Both the position numbers and the translations under genes were made by a program. The notes beneath the pieces are model-generated. The model was given only the letters and a program-made list of their open reading frames with translations. It searched no databases and was not told the DNA's origin. Below, in pieces: positions 1-6,732 of a stretch of DNA of 10,150 nt. The stretch is from an uncultured Planctomycetales bacterium (GTDB taxonomy: Bacteria; Planctomycetota; Planctomycetia; Isosphaerales; Isosphaeraceae): NCBI GenBank assembly GCA_937907525.1, contig CALCIB010000043.1, forward strand, positions 1-10,150, written 5' to 3'. Position 1 is the first letter of the stretch. Every line of letters starts with the position of its first letter.

Positions 1-52
1 GCCCCCCCTCATCCGGCCCTTCGGGCCACCTTCCCCCGCGAGGGGGGAAGGC
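1..52 (+). repeat. Dispersed two-hairpin repeat, copy 1
   Basis: This element has a C-run with CTCATCC, then a short hairpin (GGCCC at 15-19, loop TTC, GGGCC at 23-27), then a longer hairpin (stem 29-37 with 43-51, of the form CCTTCCCCC / GGGGGAAGG). The same architecture recurs inverted at 9952-10001, and its first 20 bases recur at 10079-10098. It lies about 50 bases past the phoH stop codon, so its stems could end or protect the phoH transcript, although no T-run follows directly. It may begin before the window. It resembles the REP-like intergenic elements of G+C-rich bacteria; mobility is not shown. Confidence 0.75.
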
Positions 53-104
53 CGTTATGTTCACCGCCACGGAATCCGGGACGGTCGGAAAAAAGCTCAT
101 GGCG

Positions 105-1157
105 TCATCCCGCCGCCGGCTCGGGGGCCGGCGAATCCGGCTCGCCGTCGCCGCCGCGATCGCGACCGCGACCGCGGTCGCGGGGAAGGGCCGGGATGCC
201 GATCGTCTCGTCCAACTCCCGCGGGACGACCTCCACCGCCTCGTAGGCGTCCACGATCGCCTGCACCAACGGGTGGCGCACGATGTCCGAGCGGTCCAGC
301 GTCACCGCGGCGACGCCGGGAACCCTCGCCAGCCGCTCGGCCGCGTCGGCCAGTCCGCTCGTGGTGCCGGGGGGAAGGTCGACCTGGGTCACGTCGCCGG
401 TGACGACGATCCGCGACTCCTGCCCCATCCGCGTCAAAAACATCTTCATCTGCGAGACCGTGGCGTTTTGGCCTTCGTCCAGGATGATGACCGCGTCGTT
501 GAGCGTCCGCCCGCGCATGTACGCCAGGGGGGCGATCTCGATCAGGTCGTTGTCCATGTAGCGGCGGATCTGATCGTAGGGCATCAGGTCGTGCAAGGCG
601 TCAAGCAGCGGCCGGAGGTACGGATTGATTTTGGCCTCCAGGTCGCCGGGAAGGAAGCCCAAATGTTCGCCCGCCTCCACCGCCGGCCGCGCCAGCACGA
701 TCTTCTTGATCTTCCCCTGTCGCAAAAGTTGGACCGCGAACGACACCGCCAGGTAGGTCTTGCCGGTCCCCGCCGGCCCCACGCACAGGACCAGGGCGTG
801 GTCCCGAAGCGCCTTCAGGTAGCGTTCCTGACCGCCGGTGCGGGCGCGGACGACCCGGTTCCCCTCGCGGATCTCCACGCCCCCGGACTCGTCCCCGCCG
901 GCCGTGGCGCGCTCGATCAGGTCGCCGACCTCGGCCGCGCCGATCGATCGGCGCGCGCGGTGCAGCGACCGCAAGCCCTCGAAGACCTCCCGCGCCTGTT
1001 CGACGCGGGCCTGGTCCCCCTCGACGCGGACCTCGCCGCGGCGGGCCAGCACCTTCACCCCCAGGGCGTCCCGGACCCGTCGCAGGTGTTGGTCGCGGCT
1101 GCCGAAGACCGCCAGCTCCTCGTCCTGGCCCTCCAGCGCGATGGTGACTTCCGGCAT
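105..1157 (-). CDS. phoH: PhoH family ATPase (YbeZ/PhoH-like)
   Basis: Predicted cytosolic P-loop NTPase of the PhoH/YbeZ family, which is associated with RNA metabolism and often acts with the endoribonuclease YbeY; its exact substrate is not settled. From the ATG at 1157 it is 350 residues, usual for the family. Visible features are an N-terminal KH-like segment (about 1-65), Walker A GPAGTGKT at 127-134, the family block RPAVEAGEHLGFLPG at 157-171, Walker B VIILDEGQN at 223-231 and VVTGD at 251-255. The last 25 residues are a low-complexity Arg/Asp/Pro/Ala tail. An in-frame ATG at 1220 would add 21 residues that do not look like the family. The 1157 start has purine-rich AGGGGAGG just upstream and begins with the typical 'MPEVTI' strand, so I prefer it. 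No ybeY or HD-domain gene, its usual companions, lies in the window. Confidence 0.95.
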   Translation of the reverse strand: MPEVTIALEGQDEELAVFGSRDQHLRRVRDALGVKVLARRGEVRVEGDQARVEQAREVFEGLRSLHRARRSIGAAEVGDLIERATAGGDESGGVEIREGNRVVRARTGGQERYLKALRDHALVLCVGPAGTGKTYLAVSFAVQLLRQGKIKKIVLARPAVEAGEHLGFLPGDLEAKINPYLRPLLDALHDLMPYDQIRRYMDNDLIEIAPLAYMRGRTLNDAVIILDEGQNATVSQMKMFLTRMGQESRIVVTGDVTQVDLPPGTTSGLADAAERLARVPGVAAVTLDRSDIVRHPLVQAIVDAYEAVEVVPRELDETIGIPALPRDRGRGRDRGGDGEPDSPAPEPAAG

Positions 1158-1220
1158 GCCTCCCCTTTCGCCGGCCCAAAGCCGGCGCGACGCTTTTCGG
1201 ACTCCGTCGATCGATCCCAT

Positions 1221-1251
1221 ATTATTACTCGCTTAACGCCCCCGCCGGCAA
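1221..1251 (-). promoter_or_regulatory. Weak candidate promoter for phoH
   Basis: Read on the minus strand, TTGCCG (1251-1246) is followed after 19 bases by AATAAT (1226-1221). Each is a partial match to sigma70 -35 and -10 hexamers, and the spacer is 2 bases longer than ideal. If used, transcription would start downstream of the ATG at 1220, which agrees with the chosen phoH start at 1157. The A+T-rich patch stands out locally, but the assignment is tentative. Confidence 0.3.
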
Positions 1252-1282
1252 GACGACGCGGAAGAACCCAGGAAGAAGTCTC

Positions 1283-1311
1283 GGAGGATGACGGATCCCT
1301 CGTCGTCCTCC
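1283..1311. other. Strong intergenic hairpin
   Basis: GGAGGATGACG (1283-1293) pairs with CGTCGTCCTCC (1301-1311) across a 7-base loop: 11 pairs, one of them a G-T wobble. No T-run follows on either strand, so it is not a canonical intrinsic terminator. It sits between two divergent units, where it might block read-through, or it may be a remnant of an older intergenic region split by the cassette. The function is unknown. Confidence 0.5.
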
Positions 1312-1414
1312 CTCGAAGGTCGGAATGGCTTGACGCTCCCCTCCCGGTTGGAAGTCAGGACGCCGACGAGGTCGCGAACCCGCATCACGCGCACGCTCGA
1401 CACGGCCCCAGAGG

Positions 1415-1462
1415 TTTTACACGATCACCAAAAAATCGCGATCCAGGATTGACTTTGTAAAA
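1415..1462. promoter_or_regulatory. 48-bp nested palindrome, candidate operator
   Basis: The outer arms TTTTACA (1415-1421) and TGTAAAA (1456-1462) are perfect inverted repeats. Inside them TCA (1425-1427) and TGA (1450-1452) also pair, and ATCGCGAT (1435-1442) is a palindrome on exactly the same centre (1438.5). In total 14 of 24 symmetric positions pair. The right half covers the -35 hexamer of the cassette promoter. This is the expected layout of an operator bound by a dimeric or tetrameric HTH repressor. The obvious candidate is the XRE protein encoded downstream (inference). Confidence 0.5.
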
Positions 1463-1477
1463 TACCGGGCCGATAAT
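1449..1477 (+). promoter_or_regulatory. Near-consensus sigma70-type promoter of the XRE/PIN cassette
   Basis: TTGACT (1449-1454), a 17-base spacer and GATAAT (1472-1477) each match the consensus hexamer at 5 of 6 positions with ideal spacing. This is the best promoter I see in the window. The expected transcription start is near 1484, only a few bases before the ATG at 1490. The first gene would therefore have almost no leader, or the ORF at 1490 is not the real first gene. Confidence 0.7.
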
Positions 1478-1489
1478 TCGAATGGTGGC

Positions 1490-1744
1490 ATGGTGGCGAC
1501 GACTTCCTCTAATGACGCGCGATTCGACGTCCCGTCGCCGCCTCGCTTCCTATATAGGCACCTGATCGGCGCGGGCATCTTGCCTGGTGTCGAGTCTCGC
1601 GATGCGGTCGTCCGGCTGCTCCGCGATTATCGGGACGAATGGAGAACGATCGCCATGAAGGCGGAATCGCTGGGCATTTCATGGGCCAGGCTCGTGGCGC
1701 GATCCCGCCCGGCCCGAGAGGGGGCAAGTCATGCCGTCCCTTGA
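1490..1744 (+). CDS. Hypothetical 84-residue protein ahead of the XRE-ImmA gene
   Basis: I do not recognise this short reading frame. It starts at ATG 1490, just after the promoter, and ends with TGA at 1742-1744, overlapping the XRE-ImmA start (1731) by 14 bases; such an overlap suggests translational coupling. Residues 20-75 look protein-like, with a probable amphipathic helix around DAVVRLLRDYRDEWRTIAMK and then a basic stretch. The first 18 residues are Ser/Thr/Pro-rich and less convincing. There is no Shine-Dalgarno sequence, and the predicted transcript start lies about 6 bases upstream, so translation would be nearly leaderless. It could be a small regulator or antitoxin partner of the cassette, or simply untranslated leader. 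I give it about even odds. Confidence 0.45.
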   Translation: MVATTSSNDARFDVPSPPRFLYRHLIGAGILPGVESRDAVVRLLRDYRDEWRTIAMKAESLGISWARLVARSRPAREGASHAVP

Positions 1745-2954
1745 TCCCGTGGACCCCAGGGCGCTGGGCCGGCGCATCGCCGAGGCTCGCAAGGCGCGAG
1801 GGATGACGCAGGAAGAGGTCGCCGGACACCTCGGATGCAGCCGGCCGACCTACATCGCCATCGAGAAAGGGGACCGTCCGCTCAAGTCCGACGAACTCCT
1901 TGGACTGGCCCGGTTGCTGGGACGACGGGTTCACGAGTTGGTCCGCCCCGGCGAGCCGGTCGTCGAGTTGCGGCCGCATCTGCGCGCCGCGGTCGGGAGG
2001 ACGCGGGAGCGCGACGAGTCCGCCTTGTCGGAGGGTATCGACGAACTCCAGCGGTTCGCCGAGGATTACCGGGAGTTGGAGACGTTGATGAACGCCCCGC
2101 TCCGGATGAACTATCCGCCCGAGGTCAAACTGAGCGCTCGGCTTGACGTAACTCAACTGGCTGAAACCGTCGCCATGGAGGAACGGTTGAGGCTTGGGCT
2201 GGGCGATCAGCCCGTCTGGAACCTGCGCGGGATTCTCGAATGGGTGGTCGGTCTGCGGATCTTCTACTGGGCCCTTCCCTCGGCCGTCGCCGGGATGTAC
2301 GCCTACACCCCGGAGATTGGCTGTTGCATCCTGGTGAACCGCAAGCATCCGGCCGTCCGACGTCGGGCTTCGCTGCTCCACGAATACGGCCACCTCATCG
2401 TGGACCGGTACAAACCGGGGATCGACTACCTGAGCCGTTCGGGTCGCAAGCCCGCCAACGAGCGGTTCGCCGAGGGGTTCGCGTTAGGCTTTTTAATGCC
2501 CGCCAACTCGGTGCGGCAGCAGTTCAACGCCATCGTCACCTCGACGGACGATTTCACCGTGGCCGACCTCTGCCGTCTGAGTCACTTCTACTTCGTGTCG
2601 GTCGAGGCGATGTGCCTCCGCCTTGAGCAGTTGGGCCTGACCCCTCGAGGCATGTGGCAAAGCCTTAAGGAATCGGGGCTCGCCCCCCAGACGGCGGCGA
2701 GACTCCTGGATTTGCCCTCGCATCCGGCGTCGAACGAGCCGTTTCCCGAGCGTTATAAGAACCTGGCCGCGCTCGCCTTCGAGAAAGAGAAGATCAGCCA
2801 GGGCCGACTCGCGCGGTTCTTGCGGTGCGACCCCGTAACGGCCAGGGAGATCGTGGCCCGTTGTCTCGCGAGCCCGCTCGTCGGGGACGACGGCGAACAG
2901 CGCGACTTTCAATTCACCGAGTTTCAGCGGTCGCTCCTGGCCGAAGTCAAATGA
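1731..2954 (+). CDS. XRE-family HTH / ImmA-IrrE metallopeptidase fusion
   Basis: A 407-residue protein combining a DNA-binding and a protease-like domain. Residues 10-70 form an XRE helix-turn-helix (ARKARGMTQEEVAGHLGCSR, then YIAIEKGDRPL). Residues 160-260 form the ImmA/IrrE (COG2856) zinc peptidase domain, with HEYGH at 217-221 supplying two zinc ligands and the glutamate. E244, in ERFAEGFALGFLMP, is the likely third ligand. The C-terminal 150 residues hold further helices common in the fused form. In ImmA and IrrE/PprI the protease cleaves an XRE-type repressor; fused versions are predicted regulators or antitoxins. The start at 1731 has a good Shine-Dalgarno (AGGGGG, 1719-1724). The PIN gene follows 15 bases after the stop, so the two are almost certainly co-transcribed. 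Self-repression through the palindrome at 1415-1462 is plausible. It runs against the strand of the flanking housekeeping genes. Confidence 0.9.
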   Translation: MPSLDPVDPRALGRRIAEARKARGMTQEEVAGHLGCSRPTYIAIEKGDRPLKSDELLGLARLLGRRVHELVRPGEPVVELRPHLRAAVGRTRERDESALSEGIDELQRFAEDYRELETLMNAPLRMNYPPEVKLSARLDVTQLAETVAMEERLRLGLGDQPVWNLRGILEWVVGLRIFYWALPSAVAGMYAYTPEIGCCILVNRKHPAVRRRASLLHEYGHLIVDRYKPGIDYLSRSGRKPANERFAEGFALGFLMPANSVRQQFNAIVTSTDDFTVADLCRLSHFYFVSVEAMCLRLEQLGLTPRGMWQSLKESGLAPQTAARLLDLPSHPASNEPFPERYKNLAALAFEKEKISQGRLARFLRCDPVTAREIVARCLASPLVGDDGEQRDFQFTEFQRSLLAEVK

Positions 2955-2969
2955 GGAGCCCGATCCTCG

Positions 2970-3563
2970 ATGAAGGACGTCGCCCTGGACGCCTGCTGCC
3001 TGATCAATCTGCTGGCCGCCGGATGCGTGCTCCCGAAACCGGGAGACGTGGAGGAAGTCTCGAAGGGCGCGGCCGGAGCCTCGGATTCCTCCCCGCTCGG
3101 GCTCGTCCTCCACGTCCCGACCGTCGTGACGGACGAGTGTTACTACATGTACCAGCCGGACCCGGACGATCCGGATCGTCTCGTCAAGACGTCCATCGAC
3201 CTGAGACCCTATCTCACGGGCGGAATTCTGAGGCCGTGCGACGTGGAGGGCGAGGCGGAGTCGGATCTGCTGGTGAACTATGCGACCCGACTCGACGATG
3301 GAGAGGCGTCATGCCTGGCCGTGGCCAAAGGCCGAGGCTGGGGCTTGGCGACCGATGATCGGCTCGCCGCGCGCATGGCGATCCAGGAAGGAGTCGCCGT
3401 ACTTACCACGGCCGAGCTAGTGAAGCGCTGGGCGAAGCGCGCAAAAGCGACCGACGCCGCCATCGCGGAGATCCTGACGGATATTCGGCGGTACGCCAAG
3501 TTCGTCCCGCGCGCGAGTTCGGCCGAGGCCGCGTGGTGGCTCGCCCATCTCCCGCCCGCATAA
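2970..3563 (+). CDS. PIN-domain protein, putative ribonuclease toxin
   Basis: A 197-residue protein with PIN-like features. The start is VALDACCLINLLAAG with D7, matching the usual 'D-x-x-x-L-I-x-L-L' first motif. E112 lies in LDDGEASCLAVAK, and D129/D130 in LATDDRLAARMA, the typical metal-binding acidic set of PIN nucleases. E56 in VVTDE may contribute. PIN proteins are Mg2+-dependent ribonucleases, many of them toxins such as VapC. This one is longer than a typical VapC (about 130 residues) because of extra sequence between motifs (about 20-105) and a 45-residue C-terminal tail. GGAG at 2955-2958 serves as the ribosome site for ATG 2970. Its tight spacing behind the XRE-ImmA gene suggests a toxin controlled by that protein. 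It converges on cdsA with 25 bases between stops. Toxicity is inferred. Confidence 0.8.
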   Translation: MKDVALDACCLINLLAAGCVLPKPGDVEEVSKGAAGASDSSPLGLVLHVPTVVTDECYYMYQPDPDDPDRLVKTSIDLRPYLTGGILRPCDVEGEAESDLLVNYATRLDDGEASCLAVAKGRGWGLATDDRLAARMAIQEGVAVLTTAELVKRWAKRAKATDAAIAEILTDIRRYAKFVPRASSAEAAWWLAHLPPA

Positions 3564-3588
3564 AGACGAGGCGGACTCGAAGTTCATT

Positions 3589-4497
3589 TCACGGCCCCAG
3601 CACGGCCCAGAAACCGTAGGCGACCGGAGCGGCGAACAGAAGCGAGTCGACCACGTCCAGTACCCCCCCGAAGCCGGGGATCGTCGCCGAGGCGTCCTTG
3701 CGGCCCCGGTCGCGCTTCATCAGGGACTCCATCAGGTCGCCGACCTGCGCCGTCAACCCCACCGTCAGCCCGAACGCCGTCGCGCCGATCCAGCCCAGGG
3801 CGACGAGCCCCCGGTCCTGGGCGACCCACTCCACGATCAGGGTGGCGAGCGTCGCGAACATCAGTCCACCTACGCCGCCGGCCACGGTCTTGTTCGGGCT
3901 CAGGCTCGGCCAGAGCTTGCGACGCCCGAAGAGCCGGCCGATCGCGTACGCCCCGACGTCCGCCCCCTTGGCCGTGGCGATCAGCATCGCCAATGGTATC
4001 AAGCCGTGCTTGCACCCTTCAAGCCAGCGCATCTGGACCATGAAGCCGCCGAGCATCCCGACGTAGGCGACGACCAGGATCGTCGCCGCGATCGAGTCGA
4101 CCGCGCCACCGGGCCGCTCGAACCGCAGGCTTTCGACGACGAACGCCGCCATCACCACCGCCGTGAAGCTGAAAAACGGCCAGGCGAAGACGCCGATCGA
4201 CCAGGACGGCTCGGACATGATCGCCGAGAACCGCTCGTGGGTGGGGCAGGCCGCGACCAGGTGGGGGAGCCAGTGGGCCGTCAGGATCGCCAACAGGCCG
4301 CCGCCGACGACCCGCGGGTCGGGTCGGACGTGGCCGCTGGAGAGCAGATCGACCAGTTCCCGCGCCGCCGCCGCCATCACCAGCGCCGAAACAAAAAACC
4401 AGAGCGGAAACCAGGGGGCCAGCCCCTGGTCGACGTACATGACCACGACCAACGCCGCGACGATCGTGACGGCGCTGAGGATGCGGGTGCGGAGCAT
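3589..4497 (-). CDS. cdsA: Phosphatidate cytidylyltransferase
   Basis: Integral membrane enzyme making CDP-diacylglycerol from phosphatidate and CTP, the branch point of phospholipid synthesis. It has 302 residues and about seven or eight hydrophobic segments (for example 8-22, 30-46, 64-80, 103-121, 137-154). The conserved block DVGAYAIGRLFGRRKL (180-195), followed by SPNKT (200-204), is clear. The C-terminal CDP-transferase signature runs from about 258 to 284: SLMKR, RKD, then PGFGGVLDVVD. In the usual signature the last part is PGHGG followed by D-R-x-D; here the His is Phe and the Arg is Val, while both aspartates remain. It follows uppS by 68 bases, the common uppS-cdsA pair of envelope lipid synthesis. 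The ribosome site before ATG 4497 is weak. Confidence 0.93.
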   Translation of the reverse strand: MLRTRILSAVTIVAALVVVMYVDQGLAPWFPLWFFVSALVMAAAARELVDLLSSGHVRPDPRVVGGGLLAILTAHWLPHLVAACPTHERFSAIMSEPSWSIGVFAWPFFSFTAVVMAAFVVESLRFERPGGAVDSIAATILVVAYVGMLGGFMVQMRWLEGCKHGLIPLAMLIATAKGADVGAYAIGRLFGRRKLWPSLSPNKTVAGGVGGLMFATLATLIVEWVAQDRGLVALGWIGATAFGLTVGLTAQVGDLMESLMKRDRGRKDASATIPGFGGVLDVVDSLLFAAPVAYGFWAVLGP

Positions 4498-4565
4498 GAA
4501 TTCCAGCGTGGCGAGCGAATGGCTTGAGAACCGGGCCCGCCGGACGGGACCGTCTCCGTTTCACT

Positions 4566-5390
4566 TTAACCGGCCGGGGCCCCCGCGGCCAGCGAGGAGG
4601 CCGGCAAGCCGCCGAACTTCCGGGTCCTGCCGGCGTAATCGGCGCACGCCTGAAGCAGATCGTCGCCGCGGAAGTCGGGCCAGAGCTTCGGCGTCACCCA
4701 CAACTCGGTGTAGGAGACTTGCCAGAGCAGGAAGTTGCTGATCCGCATCTCGCCGGCGGTGCGGATCAGGAGGTCCGGGTCGGCCGCGGCGCCGGTCTCC
4801 AGATACGCGGCGAAGTCCGCCTCGTCGAGCGTCGAGGGGTCGAGCCGGCCGGCCCTGGCCTCCTCGGCGATCTTCTTCACGGCGTCGAGAATCTCGGTTC
4901 GGCCGCCGTAGTTGATCGCCAGCCGAAGGACCAGCCCCGTGTTGCCGGCGGTCGCCGCGACGGCGCGGTCGATCTCCGCCAGCACCTCCGGCGGCAGGCC
5001 GTCGCGGCGGCCGATCGTCGTCAGCCGGACGTTCCGCTCCATCAGCTCGGCGCGCTCGGCGAGCAGGAAGTGGCGCAGCAGCCGCATCAGGAACCGGACC
5101 TCCCGCGCCGGCCGCTTCCAGTTCTCCACCGACAGGCAGTAGAGCGTGACTTGCTCCAGGCCCAGCCGAACCCCCTCCTCGACGATCGACCGCACGCTCT
5201 GGACGCCCCGACGATGCCCCGCGACCCGCGGGAACCCGCGTTGCTGGGCCCATCGGCCGTTGCCGTCCATGATGATGGCGACGTGTCGGGGAAGCTGCTC
5301 GGGCCGGAGGTTCCATTCCTCCAGCCGGGCCAGCCCTTGTTCCGTGACGTTCAGCGCGGGATCGTCGTCGAGTCGCATGAGTCGTGCCAC
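4566..5390 (-). CDS. uppS: Isoprenyl transferase (undecaprenyl diphosphate synthase)
   Basis: Cytosolic cis-prenyltransferase that extends farnesyl diphosphate with isopentenyl diphosphate to undecaprenyl diphosphate, the lipid carrier for cell-wall and O-antigen precursors. Counting from GTG 5390, the signature MDGNGRWA spans residues 41-48, with D42 equivalent to E. coli D26. NYGGR is at 160-164. The substrate block DLLIRTAGEMRISNFLLWQ is at 206-224, with Ala where E. coli has the second Gly of RTGGE. SYTELWVTPKLWPDF follows. An N-terminal extension of about 16 residues precedes the core. I chose GTG 5390 because AAGGA (5401-5397) lies 6 bases upstream. TTG 5396 and ATG 5378 are alternatives but have worse ribosome-site spacing. 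The gene sits 46 bases after purA and 68 before cdsA. Confidence 0.93.
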   Translation of the reverse strand: MARLMRLDDDPALNVTEQGLARLEEWNLRPEQLPRHVAIIMDGNGRWAQQRGFPRVAGHRRGVQSVRSIVEEGVRLGLEQVTLYCLSVENWKRPAREVRFLMRLLRHFLLAERAELMERNVRLTTIGRRDGLPPEVLAEIDRAVAATAGNTGLVLRLAINYGGRTEILDAVKKIAEEARAGRLDPSTLDEADFAAYLETGAAADPDLLIRTAGEMRISNFLLWQVSYTELWVTPKLWPDFRGDDLLQACADYAGRTRKFGGLPASSLAAGAPAG

Positions 5391-5436
5391 GCCCAATCCT
5401 TGAGGGGGAGGTCCTGCCGCGGCCCCGCCGGTCGGT

Positions 5437-6732
5437 TCAACGCGCCCGGGGCACGCGGATCGTCTGGTCGCGGTCGGGGCCCACCGAGACGATCGACGCC
5501 GCCACGCCGACCTTCCGGCCCAGGAACTCGACGTACCGTCGCGCCGCCTCGGGCAACTCGTCCCAGCTTCGGGCGGCGGTGACGTCCTCGCTCCAGCCGG
5601 GAAGCGTCTCGTAGACCGGGCGGCATTCCTCCAGGTCGGCCAGCGAGGCCGGCAGGGTTGCGACCGTCCGGCCGTTCCGCTCGTAGGCGACGGCCACTTG
5701 CAGTTCGTCGAGCCCGCTCAGCACGTCCAAGAGCATCACGGCGATCTCGGTCGAGCCGCTGACCCGCGCCGAGTAACCCGTGGCCACCGCGTCGAACCAG
5801 CCGCAGCGGCGGGGACGGCCGGTGACGGTGCCGTACTCGCGGCCGACCCGCCGGATCCGCTCGCCGACCTCGTTGTCCTGCTCGGTCGGGAACGGCCCGC
5901 CGCCGACCCTCGTCGTGTACGCCTTGACGACCCCGATCCAGCGGTCGATGTAACGCGCCGGCACTCCCGAGCCCGGCGCCGCGCCGACGGCGCTTGAATT
6001 GGAGCTGGTGACGTAGGGGTAGCTGCCGTGGTCGACGTCCAGGAGCGACCCCTGCGCCCCCTCGAACATCAGCCGACGGCCGGCGTTCAGATGGTCGTGC
6101 AGCGCCTCGGTGGCGTCGCCGACGAACGGGCGGAAGCGCTCGGCGTATTCGAGATACTCCTCGGCGACCGCGACGTCGTCGAACGGCTCGAAGTCCGGCA
6201 GCATGGCGGCGAGCAGGCGGTTCTTGAAGTCGACGATCCGCTTGAGCCGCTCGCGGAACCGGGCCGGGTGGTAGAGGTCGGCGACGCGGACGCCGTGGAC
6301 CCGCCCGACCTTGTCCCGATAGCACGGGCCGATGCCGCGGCGAGTGGTCCCCAGGTGGTCGGCGGTCGACGCCGACTCCTCCGTCAGCCGCTCCTCGGCC
6401 AGGTGGTGCGGCAGGATGACGTGGGCGCGGTCGCCGATCAGGAGCCTGCCCTTGAAGTCCACGCCCTGCGACTCAAGCGTCGCGATCTCCTTCAAGAGCG
6501 CCGGCGGATGGATCACCACGCCGTTGGCGATCACCGCCCGGACGCGCGGCCGGAGGATCCCGGTGGGGACCAGCGACAGCTTGTACGTCGTCCCCTCGTG
6601 GACGACGGTGTGCCCCGCGTTGGCCCCCCCCTGGTAGCGGACGACCACGTCGTGGTCGTCGCAGAGCAGGTCCACGATCTTTCCCTTGGCCTCGTCCCCC
6701 CACTGGAGGCCCACCACGCACGTCGATCCCAC
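5437..6732 (-). CDS. purA: Adenylosuccinate synthetase
   Basis: Condenses IMP with aspartate using GTP to give adenylosuccinate, the first committed step to AMP; a cytosolic homodimer. Counting from GTG 6732 (431 residues, against 432 in E. coli), the N-terminal signature QWGDEAKGK is at 10-18, with catalytic Asp13 and Ala replacing the usual third Gly of QWGDEGKGK. NAGHT contains the catalytic His41. The second signature GIGPCYRDKVGR is at 133-144, SYPYVTSSN at 237-245, GGGPFPTE at 277-284 and GPDRDQTI near the end. I prefer GTG 6732 because GGGAG (6745-6741) lies 8 bases upstream and both length and Asp13 then match E. coli. An ATG at 6783 would add 17 unusual residues and has no clear ribosome site. 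It lies downstream of carA and upstream of uppS on the same strand. Confidence 0.95.
   Translation of the reverse strand: MGSTCVVGLQWGDEAKGKIVDLLCDDHDVVVRYQGGANAGHTVVHEGTTYKLSLVPTGILRPRVRAVIANGVVIHPPALLKEIATLESQGVDFKGRLLIGDRAHVILPHHLAEERLTEESASTADHLGTTRRGIGPCYRDKVGRVHGVRVADLYHPARFRERLKRIVDFKNRLLAAMLPDFEPFDDVAVAEEYLEYAERFRPFVGDATEALHDHLNAGRRLMFEGAQGSLLDVDHGSYPYVTSSNSSAVGAAPGSGVPARYIDRWIGVVKAYTTRVGGGPFPTEQDNEVGERIRRVGREYGTVTGRPRRCGWFDAVATGYSARVSGSTEIAVMLLDVLSGLDELQVAVAYERNGRTVATLPASLADLEECRPVYETLPGWSEDVTAARSWDELPEAARRYVEFLGRKVGVAASIVSVGPDRDQTIRVPRAR

Larger units (their letters stand above)
1158..1489. other. Intergenic region between divergent phoH and the XRE/PIN cassette
   Basis: This non-coding stretch separates phoH (leftward) from the XRE-ImmA/PIN cassette (rightward). 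Its phoH-proximal part holds a weak leftward promoter candidate at 1221-1251. The middle holds a strong hairpin at 1283-1311. The last 80 bases are clearly more A+T-rich than the rest of the window and contain the cassette promoter and its nested palindrome. I see no convincing gene in bases 1221-1480. Confidence 0.7.

Noticed and set aside
89..132. Possible intrinsic terminator at the end of phoH (GCCGGC hairpin 115-132, T6 on the minus strand at 94-89)
   Set aside because: The hairpin overlaps the end of the coding region and is separated from the T-run by about 20 bases, so it lacks terminator geometry.
1250..1262. AAGACGACGCGGA resembling AAGACGAGGCGGA at 3563-3575, a possible direct repeat flanking the cassette
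   Set aside because: It is a 12-of-13 match in low-complexity G+C-rich sequence, not at a clean boundary. Chance is as likely as a target-site duplication.
57..1460. 467-codon open frame on the plus strand across phoH
   Set aside because: It is antisense to a clear PhoH protein, rich in Arg, Pro and Ala as expected from G+C-rich shadow frames, and shows no recognisable domain.
1509..2393. 294-codon minus-strand frame opposite the XRE-ImmA gene
   Set aside because: The plus-strand frame carries the HTH and HEYGH motifs and a good ribosome site. The minus frame has neither.
4524..5582. 352-codon plus-strand frame across uppS, and a 173-codon one at 4006-4527
   Set aside because: They lie opposite UppS and CdsA, whose motifs are unambiguous, and read as charged low-complexity shadow translation.
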